Position numbers and translations under genes: made by a program. Below the pieces are notes generated by a model. That model saw only the letters and a list, made by a program, of their open reading frames with translations, did not search any database and was not told where the DNA came from. Below are positions 22,222-31,212 of a stretch of 64,000 nt of DNA, in pieces. The number at the start of each line of letters is the position of its first letter. Position 1 is the first letter of the stretch. Source of the stretch: Hormoscilla sp. GM7CHS1pb (GTDB lineage: Bacteria > Cyanobacteriota > Cyanobacteriia > Cyanobacteriales > Desertifilaceae); the NCBI GenBank assembly GCA_014323675.1, contig JACONN010000003.1, positions 1 to 64,000 on the forward strand, given 5' to 3'.

Positions 22222-22338
22222 TTAGGCGTCGCTTTCAATGTGGATAAATAACAGACCCATGAATACAGCAGGCAGGAGCCAGCAGACTACAGGGATCAGG
22301 ATCCAGGGCAAGAAAGAAGCTGCGTATGAACCTGTCAT
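22222..22338 (-). CDS. psaI: Photosystem I subunit VIII (PsaI)
   Basis: A 38-residue membrane protein, [20 protein letters not shown] at the start and [11 protein letters not shown] at the end. This is the full canonical length of PsaI, with one transmembrane helix and the conserved IES.A tail. PsaI helps hold PsaL in photosystem I and so supports trimer or tetramer formation. It lies downstream of psaL on the same strand, about 280 bp away, and converges with psaB. It is too short for usual ORF filters. Confidence 0.95.
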   Translation of the reverse strand: MTGSYAASFLPWILIPVVCWLLPAVFMGLLFIHIESDA

Positions 22339-22538
22339 GTTAAGTTTTCCTATCTCAAGTTATATGGTGTCAAAATATATTTTACTTGAATTTGTACCCT
22401 GATTTTTCTATCATAACAAGTCTTAACAAAAAAAGAGGAGCGTTTCACATGGCGACGGAAGACAAGTAGAGTTGAGATTCCCGCAGGGTAGGCTCGCGCT
22501 TTTGACAGCATGGCCTAGAACATCAGTGCAGAACACCA

Positions 22539-22571
22539 GAAACCCGGTTTCTTTAGAAACCGGGTTTCTTA
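22539..22571. terminator. Hairpin between psaL and psaI
   Basis: AGAAACCCGGTTTCT-TTAG-AAACCGGGTTTCTT: a 12-13 bp perfect stem, a very common cyanobacterial repeat. It may attenuate transcription from psaL into psaI. It could equally be a plain repeat. Confidence 0.6.
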
Positions 22572-22619
22572 GCTTTATTTTCCCCAAAATGAACCCAGTA
22601 ACAGGAGCCGACGCTCTAG

Positions 22620-23102
22620 TTAGTTAAACAGCCCACGCATGATGCCATCAACGATGCTAAAATTTTGCAGTAGGAAAAATGCCACGAAGGCTCCACCCAT
22701 AGCACCAACAAAGAAACCTCCCGCCAACTGGCTCCAGCCTTCAGAGGTTTGCAGCGGATCTGCTCCCTCCGAACTGTCTCCTTGGAAAGAGACTATGCCA
22801 TAAGCAGACATACAGGCTGTCGCGATCAGAACCAAAGCGATGGCTGAAATTAATCCTCCCAGACTGGCGAACTCTGAATCCCGCAGGGGACCAAACTTAG
22901 TCCAAGGGCCCATGAGAAAATAGCCATGAGCCATACCAATTTCCAGTCCTCGCAGGATGGGAGAGAGCCCTTGCCGGTAGGCTGGCAGGTTACCAATGAA
23001 AGCCTTGGTAAAATCAGAATCGCTGATCGGGGTGGAAAGATGACCAACAAAGGGGTCGCCGTTATAGGGTTTAATCATCTCCAGATATTTGGCATCGGCC
23101 AT
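22620..23102 (-). CDS. psaL: Photosystem I subunit XI (PsaL)
   Basis: A 160-residue subunit that connects photosystem I monomers into oligomers. The N-terminus MADAKYLEMIKPYNGDPFVG and the block RGLSPILRGLEIGMAHGYFL are typical. PFVG-HLSTPI and GPL(R)...A-GG-L-A mark the family, followed by two hydrophobic helices. The start has a ribosome site (GAGGAG) just upstream. psaI follows on the same strand, and psaAB converge from the left, so all PSI genes here form one neighbourhood. Sequence is intact. Confidence 0.97.
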   Translation of the reverse strand: MADAKYLEMIKPYNGDPFVGHLSTPISDSDFTKAFIGNLPAYRQGLSPILRGLEIGMAHGYFLMGPWTKFGPLRDSEFASLGGLISAIALVLIATACMSAYGIVSFQGDSSEGADPLQTSEGWSQLAGGFFVGAMGGAFVAFFLLQNFSIVDGIMRGLFN

Positions 23103-23520
23103 AATTGCTTCTCCTCTTTATGGTTAAAATACGCTCTGTGAACTTAAACTCACATTTTAAGCAAAGATGGGTTCGGTCGTTACAAAATTAGATCGTACCT
23201 TTATAAATCTTTATTTTTGGGGATCTGCCCATCGGGTATCGTCCCTGACAGACACCCGACACCGATAGGTTAGATTGCTTCGTGCCTCGCAACGCTGCGC
23301 GGTTTTGTTAAGCAGAGGTGCTAGTGTCAGCGTAAGGCGTAGGTAATCAGTTACCAGTGCTTGAAATCAGTGAGAGATGTCCCTAATATGTCACTTGACT
23401 GGGTTGTTAGTTGTGGGTTATTAGTTGACCACTGACCACTGACCGCTGACCACTGACCACTGACCACTGACCACTGACCACTGACCACTGACCACATTAG
23501 ACCAACCACAAACCCTAGCT
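23103..23520. other. psaL promoter region and repeats
   Basis: AT-rich sequence directly upstream of psaL should contain its promoter (23110-23230). Further left-to-right, the block 23410-23508 is low-complexity CCACTGA repeats. No gene is seen. Confidence 0.5.
23429..23494. repeat. Heptamer tandem repeat (CCACTGA)n, about 9 copies
   Basis: About nine and a half copies of CCACTGA, one with CCGCTGA. It has no spacers, so it is not a CRISPR array. Similar shorter CAGTGACCA/TCAGTTG tracts occur at 1726-1760, 13112-13130 and 53337-53360. Confidence 0.85.
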
Positions 23521-23529
23521 AAAGACCGC

Positions 23530-23738
23530 TAAAGCCGTTTAAAGCTACTCAGGTTGGTCAAGCTCACCCGCAAGGGTAAACGTTATTCCGGTCATGACAC
23601 CTTGGGGTACGTGGCGAGCTGCAAGCTCTGTCGGGTGTCGTTAAACAGGCAACCGGGTGCTGAATTGCCAGTGCGGCATTCGCAAAAAGCCGTGTATCCC
23701 TCGCGAAGCCAACGTTACGAGCAATCAGAAGAGACGCA
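23530..23738 (+). ncRNA. Probable omega/HEARO RNA of the IscB element
   Basis: The ~200 bases directly upstream of iscB are GC-rich and full of stems: AAGCTCACCCGCAAGGGT, GGTACGTGGCGAGC-TGCAAGCTC, and GGGTGTCGTTAAACAGGCAA with GCCAGTGCGGCATTCGC. They end just before the iscB ATG at 23742. IscB nucleases are guided by a structured RNA encoded immediately upstream (omegaRNA, earlier named HEARO). Position, size and stem richness fit. Exact ends and the guide portion cannot be fixed by eye; the guide would lie at the 5' side near 23515-23535. Confidence 0.7.
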
Positions 23739-23741
23739 ACA

Positions 23742-25211
23742 ATGTCTAATTACATACTTGTTATAGATGCAAACCGTAAACCACTTACACCATGTAAGCC
23801 CGGAGTTGCGCGATCGCTCCTCAAGTCTGGGAAAGCTGCTGTCTTTCGGCGTTATCCCTTTACCATTATCTTGAAAAAAGCCGTTGATGGAAAGCCTGAT
23901 TTTGTGACGCTAAAAATTGACCCCGGTTCAAAAACTACCGGGGATTGTGCTAGTCACCCAACAAAATGAAGTCATTTGGGCAATGGAGTTGACTCACAGA
24001 GGGCTACAAATAAAGACTGCACTCGAAAAGCGTCGAGCTGTTCGTCGCAATCGGCGCAATCGAAAAACGCGATCGAGAAACCTCGATTCAAAAATCGCAA
24101 GCGCCCCGAAGGGTGGTTACCTCCCAGCCTAATGCACAGAGTTTTTGGAGTCAAAACATGGGCAGATCGCCTAACTAGGTTAGCCCCTATAGGTTCTGTC
24201 GTTCAAGAGTTGGTGAGGTTTGACACTCAGAAGATGGAAAACCCGGAATTATCGGGAGTCTAATATCAGCAAGGAGAGTTGTTTGGGTATGAAGTGCGCG
24301 AATATCTACTAGAAAAGTGGGGGCGAAAATGCGCCTACTGTAGTGTTTCTGACGTTCCACTGGAAGTCGAGCACATCCATCCTCGTTCGCGGGGAGGGAG
24401 CAATCGGGTATCGAATCTGACGCTCGCGTGTCGCCAGTGCAACCAAATCAAGGGAAATCAGGATATTCAAGACTTCTTAGAAGGGAAACAGGATTTGCTA
24501 TCGAAGATTCTTAAGGTAGCAAAAGAGCCCTTGAAGGATGCAGCGGCTGTCAACGCTACTCGTTGGGCATTACTTCGCACAGGGCTACGTGTCCTAAAAT
24601 TAACAGGATTACCCGTAATTACAGGAACCGGAGCACAAACAAAATTTAATCGGTGTCGTTTAAATCTGCCGAAAGAACATTGGATTGACGCAGCCTGTAT
24701 AGGTCAGGTTGATACTGTAAAGTTAGCAACTACCCAACCCTTGCTCATTAAATCAACTGGGTACAGCAGTCGTCAGGTCATTCAAATCGACAAATACGGT
24801 TTTCCTCGTAAGGGCTATCAAGTCAAGCTTCCTGTCAAGGATTGGAAGACTGGTGACATTGTTAATGTGGTTGCTGGTAAAAATGCTGGATTAAGAGGCC
24901 GTGTCTGGAGGGTAGTGCGAATAGCGCGCCCTCCAGACACGGCAGTCAGGCTAAAAACTGTTCGTGCCAAAGGTAACTCTTGCGGCATCCGGTTAAACCC
25001 TAAAAAGGTAGTCTCCGTGTCCAGAAATCACATTCAGGCAGTTCACCGGCGAGATGGATTTAGTTACAGCTTTGGTAAGAGACGATCGACTTTACACAGA
25101 AAAAATGTAGGAGGGGCTGCTTATGGAAGGGATTTTAATTGTGACAGCGGTTGTCAGTTTGGCTGCCGGAATAGCAATATCCTACTGGTTAATGGAAAAA
25201 AGACTGGCTAA
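23742..25211 (+). pseudogene. iscB: IscB, RNA-guided RuvC-HNH nuclease of IS200/IS605-type elements, degraded
   Basis: N-terminus MSNYILVIDANRKPLTPCKP is the IscB PLMP domain, followed by KIDPGSKTTG (RuvC-I Asp). The frame then shifts twice (near 23940 and 24075) and the next pieces read VLVTQQNEVIWAMELTHRG, ALEKRRAVRRNRRNRKTRSR (Arg-rich bridge helix) and KPRFKNRKRPEGWLPPSL. A stop (TAA at 24261) replaces a conserved Glu in [17 protein letters not shown]. The HNH part ([20 protein letters not shown]..., CRQCN) and RuvC-III (HWIDAACIG) are in one open frame. A palindrome at about 24899-24945 adds [12 protein letters not shown] in frame. With these lesions it should be inactive. The ORF tail overlaps the next gene. 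Confidence 0.85.
24899..24945. repeat. Palindrome inserted in frame in iscB
   Basis: CGTGTCTGGAGGGTAGTGCG and its near-inverse CGCGCCCTCCAGACACG. It adds about 12 residues between GLRGRVW and [10 protein letters not shown], where IscB proteins normally run on without a break. A related sequence is at 14310-14345. Confidence 0.65.
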
Positions 25212-26214
25212 GCAAAAGCTCGAGCACAAAAAGCAAGCTAGTCAAGCAATTTCCGAAGCAGAGAGAAGTCATGAGTCTCGGATGCAACAAAGAATTGAAT
25301 CTGTGCGATCGAAATATGAGAGTCAGTTGCAAGAAAGTCGCCAGATAATTGCTCAAAGCGAGTCTTTGCAAAGTCAATATGAGAGGGAGTTAGAAGAAAG
25401 TAGGCAGAAAATTGCCTCTTTAGAACGAAATGAAGCAACAAGCAAATCTTTGCAAAGTCAATATGAGAGGGAGTTAGAAGAAAATCGGCAGAAAATTGCT
25501 CAATTAGAAAGGGCGTCCGAAGAACGGAGCCAAGAAATTACCAAATTTCTGGGACAGCAATATGAGATTATGTGGAAACAAGTCCAGTTAGCTGAACTGG
25601 CACAAATTGAGCAAGAAAAAAAAAAGAGGCGATCGCCTGTAGAGGAGGTGACTTCGATGTCTCCTGGGAGCACCTCGTTCCCAGGCTCCGCCTGGGAACG
25701 TACTACCCAGGAGACATCGAGGACTAGCCCTGCTTCGATGTCTCCTGGGAGCACCTCGTTCCCAGGCTCCGCCTGGGAACGTACTACCCAGGAGACATCG
25801 TTGCCAGAATTATATCAGAATGTGACAGCCTGGGGAGAGTCAGGTCAAACTAAATCTATTGGGCAGTTAACCAGATATACTAATCACCAGAATGGGGATG
25901 TGCGGAGATTAGTGGCGTCAGGATTAGGTAAGATTGCGGCATCTAATAGCATGAGAGCAGAAATTGAGCGACTAATCCCGACTTTGGGCAAGTTAAGTCA
26001 AGATGCCAAACCAGAAGTGCGTCAAGCTGCTGTGGAAGCTTTGGGGATGATTAAGTCTGTAATGGTGCTTCCATTTCTGCAACGTGCCTTAAAAGATCCA
26101 GTGGGTAATGTGAGAAAATCGGCAAATGCCTCTATCAGGAAATTAAATCTCGGTTACGGGTTTAAGCCCAAAGAGCAGATTAAACCTACTGAGGTGAAGA
26201 AACCAAAGCGTTGA
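25123..26214 (+). CDS. Membrane-anchored coiled-coil protein with HEAT repeats
   Basis: Residues 1-23 form a membrane helix ([21 protein letters not shown]). Residues ~30-175 are charged heptad-rich coiled coil with an internal duplication ([17 protein letters not shown] twice). Residues ~180-225 contain two copies of [20 protein letters not shown], translated from two palindromic repeats. Residues ~226-340 form two to three HEAT-like repeats ([44 protein letters not shown]), resembling a scaffold or phycocyanobilin-lyase-type HEAT domain. The start follows AGGAGGG with good spacing. It starts inside the 3' end of the iscB reading frame. Likely role: protein binding at the membrane; no enzyme motif is seen. 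Confidence 0.7.
   Translation: MEGILIVTAVVSLAAGIAISYWLMEKRLAKQKLEHKKQASQAISEAERSHESRMQQRIESVRSKYESQLQESRQIIAQSESLQSQYERELEESRQKIASLERNEATSKSLQSQYERELEENRQKIAQLERASEERSQEITKFLGQQYEIMWKQVQLAELAQIEQEKKKRRSPVEEVTSMSPGSTSFPGSAWERTTQETSRTSPASMSPGSTSFPGSAWERTTQETSLPELYQNVTAWGESGQTKSIGQLTRYTNHQNGDVRRLVASGLGKIAASNSMRAEIERLIPTLGKLSQDAKPEVRQAAVEALGMIKSVMVLPFLQRALKDPVGNVRKSANASIRKLNLGYGFKPKEQIKPTEVKKPKR
25655..25801. repeat. Tandem in-frame palindromes in the HEAT-repeat gene
   Basis: Two copies of CGATGTCTCCTGGGAGCACC, then CTCGTTCCCAGG-CTCCG-CCTGGGAACG, then CCCAGGAGACATCG. Each copy is an inverted repeat within an inverted repeat: an outer CGATGTCTCCTGGG/CCCAGGAGACATCG stem holds an inner GTTCCCAGG/CCTGGGAAC stem. 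The two copies are separated by a short linker and keep the frame open. Confidence 0.9.
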
Positions 26215-26755
26215 GCAGAAGTAGGGTGGGCATTGCCCACCTATTAAGGAATTCAAAATCCAAAATAATGCCAATAAACGCCAACTTGGGCAGGGAGAAG
26301 ATGCAGTAGCTTACATGGGCAAGCAACGAGAGTCATGGCGGGATTAGAGGAAATTAAAGATAGTATAATTGCCTTTGATAGTGTTATCTTTTATCTTGGG
26401 TGCATCTCAGTTTTGCTTCTTGAGCAATTGAAAATTGAAAATTGAGAAGATAAAATTGAGAATTGCTCCATTTTCCCTGAGGCATTCGCAATTATCCCCG
26501 ATCAATTCGCAAATACAGATACAAAAGTGAGATGCTCCCGTTATCTTTTCGGAGATAAATGGCGATCGCCTTTTGCCAGGGCGAGCTCGCGGCTGCTTGC
26601 GCTGGCCTACGCGGGTTAGGGGCGATCGCCCTTCGATTGCAGCAATCTCTCCTATCATTGCTTAGCTGGAGAATGCTAGCGCTTGCGCTGGGAAGCACTA
26701 AACTGCTTACTACGAACGGCGCCTGGGAAGCACTTTAGTGCTTACTAAGAACGGT
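26215..26755. other. Intergenic repeats; no supported gene
   Basis: GTGGGCATTGCCCAC hairpin just after the HEAT gene is a likely terminator. Further on are AATTGAAAATTGA tracts, HIP1 sites, and two copies of a GGAAGCACTTTAGTGCTTACTA hairpin at about 26690-26752 (also at 56.2 kb). A short stretch at 26280-26390 has no clear frame. Confidence 0.5.
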
Positions 26756-26888
26756 ACGATCGAGCTGCGTCTGGCACAAAAACTGATGCTGGATGATGCC
26801 CGCATCGGTCAGCTAATCGCTCTATTGCAAGCTGGTAACGTACTGGGAATAATCTTTGTGGGATACTACGTTCAAGATTGTTTCGGTT

Positions 26889-29290
26889 GTGCGATTCGTT
26901 TAGTGTAAACTAACTTGACACGGGTCAAGAAAGGGGACCACTAACAGGGTTTCATTAGCCCTGAGAACTTACAGGTGATGGTGGTGAAAGCCCACCTCGA
27001 CTCTGCAGGGGTAACAGCACCTTCCCCACGTTCGAGATGGCATCAAACCGTGAAGCGGGAAGGAAAGGCGCTCTGACTGGCAGCCTAGACCGGTCACCGT
27101 CGAGCAAGTAGTCATGATGAGCGAAAGCAAAGGTTTACAGATGTCGTAACAATCAACCAGCGGAATAAGGCTTATACGCTGGCCCAAAAGGGAAAGGATA
27201 TAGGTCGTTGGCGGACAATCGACCGACCAATAAGCACTGACCATAAACCCGGCATATAGAACCCATCTAAAACTACAACCAATCGTCTGTAGGAACGAAG
27301 TAAACCGGTTGCAGTACTCTCCATCACCGGTCGATACGATGGAGTAGCCACCACAGGCGCAACATCTGCTCTCATCAAGCAGGTCTCAACCGGGAAAGAT
27401 TGAGTGGAGAAGCAAATGGCTGCTTGTAATGAGCAGAATAGAGCTGACGCCCTCACGGTTTCGTCAAATGTAAAGTTGTAAGTAGTAGTGAATATGTCAC
27501 GGAACCTAGTCGAAAGACAAGTGTATGACTGGAAGGCTGTCCCCTGGCGCAAGCTGGAAAGGATAGTCTTTAAGCTACAAAAGCGAATCTACAGAGCGGC
27601 ACAAGAAGGCAATAAGCGGAAAGTTCGCAGGCTCCAAGGGTTACTGAATAGGTCATGGTCCGCAAAGATGATTGCGGTACGTCAGGTAACACAACAGAAC
27701 CAGGGAAAGAAGACGGCAGGTGTGGATGGTGTGATAGCACTGTCCCCAGTAAAGCGTCAAGAACTGGCAAGGCAACTAAAAGTCACCAGAGAGGCAAAGG
27801 CCAAACCTACACGACGAGTGTGGAGACCAAAACCAGGACGGGACGAGAAACGGCCACTGGGAATACCGACGATGTACGACCGCGCATTACAGGGGTTGGT
27901 CAAACAGTCACTAGAACCAGAGTGGGAAGCGTACATGGAGGCCAACTCATACGGATTCAGACCGGGTCGGGGATGTCATGATGCAATCGGAGCAATATTC
28001 AACAGCATCAGAAAACCTAAATGGGTGCTGGATGCGGATATTGCAAAGTGTTTTGATAGGATTGACCACTCAGCGCTCCTGAACAAACTGAATACTACAT
28101 CAGCAATCCGTAGACAAATACGGGCATGGTTAAAAGCCGGGGTGATGGACCAGGGGACATGGCAAACCACAGATGCAGGAACTCCACAAGGGGGTGTGAT
28201 ATCCCCTCTGTTGGCCAATATAGCCCTACATGGGTTAGAGAACGAGGTCATGAGGCTTGCAAAAACAAAAAGAGAGAAAGAGAATCTGACAGTCGTCAGA
28301 TATGCGGACGACTTTGTGGTAATACACGATGACCGGTCAATGATAGAACGAGCAAAAGGAGTTGTCGAGCAGTGGTTAAAAGGAGTAGGTCTGGAGTTAA
28401 AAGCCGAAAAAACCAACATATCCCACACCCTTGAGGGGAATGACCCTGGGTTCGACTTCCTGGGGTTCAATATTCGCCAGTACAGGGTAGGGAAACACAG
28501 AAGCGGCAAATCTCCGCACGGGGCCATCTTAGGATTCAAGACACTAATCAAGCCCAGCAGCAAATCCATCAGGAAACATAAAGAGCGACTATCTCAAATA
28601 GTGCGCAGCCACAAAGCGGCACCACAGGCAGCATTGATAACCAAACTCAACCCGGTAATACGGGGATGGTGCAACTACTTCAAGACTGCGGTGAGTAAGG
28701 AAACTTACTCCGACATGGACAATTACCTGTGGGAGATACTATGGCAATGGGCAAACAGACGGCATCCCAACAAATCGGGCGAATGGATTGCCAGGAAGTA
28801 TTGGACCCCTACCAAGGAGGTCAAATGGAACTTCATTGGCAAAACAAAACACAAGGAGGAAATAGAGCTTACCCGACATGCAAAAACTGAAATAGTCAGA
28901 CACGTAAAAGTGAAGGGGACAGCTAGCCCATTCGACGGTAACCTAGTGTATTGGAGCCAGAGACTTCCAAAGAGCCCGGACGTAAGCACGCGAGTGATTA
29001 ACTTACTGAAGAGGCAACACGGGAAATGCGAAATGTGCGGACTAACGTTTAAGGACAGTGACCAGTGGGAAGTGGACCACATCATGCCAACCATGCGTGG
29101 TGGTAAAAACTGGTACTCTAACCTCCAGTTGCTGCACGACTATTGCCACGATTCCAAGTCTGCCCGGGATGGCAGCAAGGGAGGCCGTATCTATGACAAA
29201 GATGGCGAAACTGAGGAGCCGGATGAGGTGAAAGTCTCACGTCCGGTTCTGAAGACGAGTCGGTCCGGTGACGGACTGGCTTAGTTTAAT
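26889..29290 (+). mobile_element. Group II intron 1, full length with reverse transcriptase
   Basis: The 5' end is GTGCGATTCGTTTAG and the 3' end is the domain V/VI block GAGCCGGATGAGGTGAAAGT, CTCACGTCCGGTTC, then GTCGGTCCGGTGACGGACTGGC and TTAGTTTAAT. Splicing at these ends restores a transporter reading frame, which supports the boundaries. The intron encodes an LtrA-like protein. It lacks the palindromic repeat seen in domain I of intron 2 and its relatives. Confidence 0.85.
27494..29284 (+). CDS. ltrA: Group II intron-encoded protein (reverse transcriptase/maturase/HNH endonuclease)
   Basis: A ~596-residue LtrA-type protein that helps splice its own intron and reverse-transcribes it into new DNA sites. 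Seen in order: RT palm/fingers with RPLGIPTMYDRALQ, NSYGFRPGRGCHDAI, ADIAKCFDRIDH, GTPQGGVISPLLANI and the catalytic RYADDFVV (near residue 250); a thumb/maturase X domain (RGWCNYFKTAVS, WANRRHPNK); and a C-terminal HNH zinc-type endonuclease (KCEMCGLTFKDSDQWEVDH...NLQLLHDYCH). The ATG at 27494 is chosen because MSRN aligns with the second intron. The last ~20 codons run through domain V and into domain VI, so the RNA structure and the protein tail overlap. Confidence 0.92.
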   Translation: MSRNLVERQVYDWKAVPWRKLERIVFKLQKRIYRAAQEGNKRKVRRLQGLLNRSWSAKMIAVRQVTQQNQGKKTAGVDGVIALSPVKRQELARQLKVTREAKAKPTRRVWRPKPGRDEKRPLGIPTMYDRALQGLVKQSLEPEWEAYMEANSYGFRPGRGCHDAIGAIFNSIRKPKWVLDADIAKCFDRIDHSALLNKLNTTSAIRRQIRAWLKAGVMDQGTWQTTDAGTPQGGVISPLLANIALHGLENEVMRLAKTKREKENLTVVRYADDFVVIHDDRSMIERAKGVVEQWLKGVGLELKAEKTNISHTLEGNDPGFDFLGFNIRQYRVGKHRSGKSPHGAILGFKTLIKPSSKSIRKHKERLSQIVRSHKAAPQAALITKLNPVIRGWCNYFKTAVSKETYSDMDNYLWEILWQWANRRHPNKSGEWIARKYWTPTKEVKWNFIGKTKHKEEIELTRHAKTEIVRHVKVKGTASPFDGNLVYWSQRLPKSPDVSTRVINLLKRQHGKCEMCGLTFKDSDQWEVDHIMPTMRGGKNWYSNLQLLHDYCHDSKSARDGSKGGRIYDKDGETEEPDEVKVSRPVLKTSRSGDGLA

Positions 29291-30075
29291 ACCAACTGGT
29301 GCTGACTGCGGGATTTTTGATTTTGCTTGGTGCTATATGCCTGTTTGCTCAGGCGAATAATTTCTCCACAGCAAATATAGCATGTTGCGGGCTAGGTCTG
29401 GGCGGTTGTTGCCTCAATATCGGCGGCAATACCCTCTGTTAGCAGCTGTCAATCCTGACAACCAAACGTCCGTTATCAATCTGGGCGGTGCCATTTATGG
29501 GAAAGGCGCTTTACTTTTGCCTTTCCTGCGAGCCTACCTGTTTGAATTGCTCAGCTTCCGGGGCGCTTTGAAGCTATTGGCTATGGCTATGGCGGTCTTT
29601 GTCGTTCCAGTTCTGCTCTCTTCCTACCCTCAGATCCAGAGTGATTTCGATCTATCCACGGTTTTGGAACTGATACAGAACGGGGCAATCTGGAGCGCTG
29701 CTTTGGTCTTGTTCTGTGGTGTGGGGCTGGAGTTTTCCATGGCAATTTGGGCAACGACATATTTGCAGGATGTAGGCTGGAATAAGAAACGGGCTTCGAT
29801 TCTGTTTTCATTATTTTGGTTGGCTTTGATGGTAGGAAGATTGGTGGCTGCCCGCTTTATTACTCCCGAAAATAGCAGCATCGCTATCCAAGCAATGGTT
29901 CTAGTGGCAGCGGAGATCGTCGGACTAATGATCTTCAGCAGCAAACGTCCTGTCGGTGCGATCGCTGTTGTGGCAATGGGTTTGTCCTTGGGCCGATCGC
30001 CCCTACCACTATAGGAATAACTTTTGCCAAGTTCCCCCCATCTGACTATAGCAGCGTTTACGGGTTCCTGTCGCT

Positions 30076-30104
30076 CTATGGCTGGCGCCACGCTGCGCGA
30101 TCGG
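30076..30104. repeat. GGCTGGCGCCACGCTGCGCG repeat, copy in MFS remnant
   Basis: CTATGGCTGGCGCCACGCTG followed by CGCGATCGG. The same word lies at 30755-30784 (reverse, inside the Rpn-like gene) and 45519-45545. It breaks the MFS remnant. Confidence 0.65.
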
Positions 30105-30331
30105 AACTCTCGGTGCCTTAGTCGTGCCATCAGCAATTGGTATCCTCTCCAAGCATAAATCTTCCGCCCTGCGATGCGCCTGCTATTCGCTTTAGCCTTG
30201 GTGCTATTTCTGCTGACCTTTCTTTTATGAAGAGATCCTACCTAGGGTGCGATCGCCTTTGGGCACGATCGTTCATTAATCTCAAAATTCAGCAAGTCAT
30301 AGTTGCTGACTTGCTGAATTAACAACAGCGA

Positions 30332-31171
30332 CTATTGCGATCGCTCATCCAACCAAGCTACCAAATCTTCAGGCGTAGCGAAATCCAACAACTCTACTCC
30401 CAACGCCTCTAAATCCTGGATAGATAATTCCTGAATTCGCTCAGTCAGCATCGGCTCAATTGCACCCAACCGCCGGTACAACAGACGCCTATCATCTTCA
30501 GTTAACTCTTCCTGTTTTTCTATTGTAATACGCAAACTGAAAAGTAGCTCTAGGATATCAGACTTTTTGGGAGCTGACTCTGGCAAAGCGATTAGTTCAT
30601 TAATCGCTCGCTCCTGAGTTTTCCCTTTTCCCAGGATCCTTAACCAGAGAGTTTCGGGTGTCTGTGGCAGTTGGTTAATGACTATTATATTTGTCTTCAG
30701 GGCCTCATCCAGACAATACACCCCTTCAGGCCAGTTTGGCTTGGGTTTTGCCCCGATCGCGCAGCGTGGCGCCAGCCCATAGCTATTCAGTAGAGCTGCT
30801 GACGTCGAAGTCGCCAGGATCCACAAGGAAGGCAACTCGTCTTCAGTTAGAGACTTTGACTCCCGCCTTGCATCCCGCCTTACATCCCGTTGTAACTTGC
30901 CGTGGAAAGCAAATAACTTCAGCATACAATTGCGAATCTCCGTCTTACTCGGTTGATTCCGAAAAGGTTCTATCAGACAGTGACTCGATATCATCTTCCC
31001 TAATAATCCCAGATTTTTCCGGTCACTCTCTGGTGATGCTGCTGGGACAAACATGACATCTACTTGACGAACTTCATCCCGGATTTCTAGAGATATTTCC
31101 ACTTCTCCTAAATTTCCGAGAACCTGTTGAAAATATTCTTTGGCAAATCTATCGTGCGCTGTTCTTGTCAT
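30332..31171 (-). CDS. Rpn/PD-(D/E)XK-like family protein of cyanobacteria
   Basis: A 279-residue soluble protein starting MTRTAHDRFAKEYFQQVLGN. The N-terminal F.KEYF.QVL...VE.S.E.R.EVRQVDV.F.P block resembles the Rpn family (recombination-promoting nuclease, PD-(D/E)XK fold), which is greatly expanded in cyanobacteria and often misnamed 'flagellar assembly protein H'. The middle has PSLWILATSTSAALLNSYG and NIIVINQLPQTPETLWLRIL, which are typical of that group. The residues YGLAPRCAIG come from a GGCGCCACGCTGCGCGATCG repeat inserted in frame. The C-terminus is helical. Nuclease activity is not shown by the sequence, and the group may be related to transposition or DNA repair. Confidence 0.7.
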   Translation of the reverse strand: MTRTAHDRFAKEYFQQVLGNLGEVEISLEIRDEVRQVDVMFVPAASPESDRKNLGLLGKMISSHCLIEPFRNQPSKTEIRNCMLKLFAFHGKLQRDVRRDARRESKSLTEDELPSLWILATSTSAALLNSYGLAPRCAIGAKPKPNWPEGVYCLDEALKTNIIVINQLPQTPETLWLRILGKGKTQERAINELIALPESAPKKSDILELLFSLRITIEKQEELTEDDRRLLYRRLGAIEPMLTERIQELSIQDLEALGVELLDFATPEDLVAWLDERSQ

Positions 31172-31212
31172 CTGCTTTGTTCCTTTCTTAACTTATCAAG
31201 TTTACACTTCCA

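Larger units (their letters stand above)
26756..30225 (+). pseudogene. MFS-type transporter gene split by a group II intron, also frameshifted
   Basis: The 5' exon (26756-26888) reads LMLDDARIGQLIALLQAGNV-LGIIFVGYYVQDCFG. The 3' exon (from 29291) continues in the same frame as YQLVLTAGFLILLGAICLFA. Joining them across the intron gives a continuous MFS segment: helix 2, loop and helix 3. A small shift near 29432 leads to LLAAVNPDNQTSVINLGGAI and then to a long open frame (to 30014) with hydrophobic helices (LKLLAMAMAVFVVPVLLSSY, SILFSLFWLALMVGRLVAAR). After 30014 fragments such as TIGITFAKFPPSDYSSVYGF and LGALVVPSAIGILSKHKSSA continue in other frames, interrupted by a GGCTGGCGCCACGC repeat. 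The N-terminal first helix is missing or altered by repeats. Substrate unknown. Confidence 0.65.

Noticed and set aside
23429-23494. Possible CRISPR array
   Set aside because: The CCACTGA units are directly adjacent with no spacers; it is a simple tandem repeat.
27976-28569. 197-codon minus-strand ORF inside intron 1
   Set aside because: Antisense of the reverse transcriptase gene; its sequence has no independent signature.
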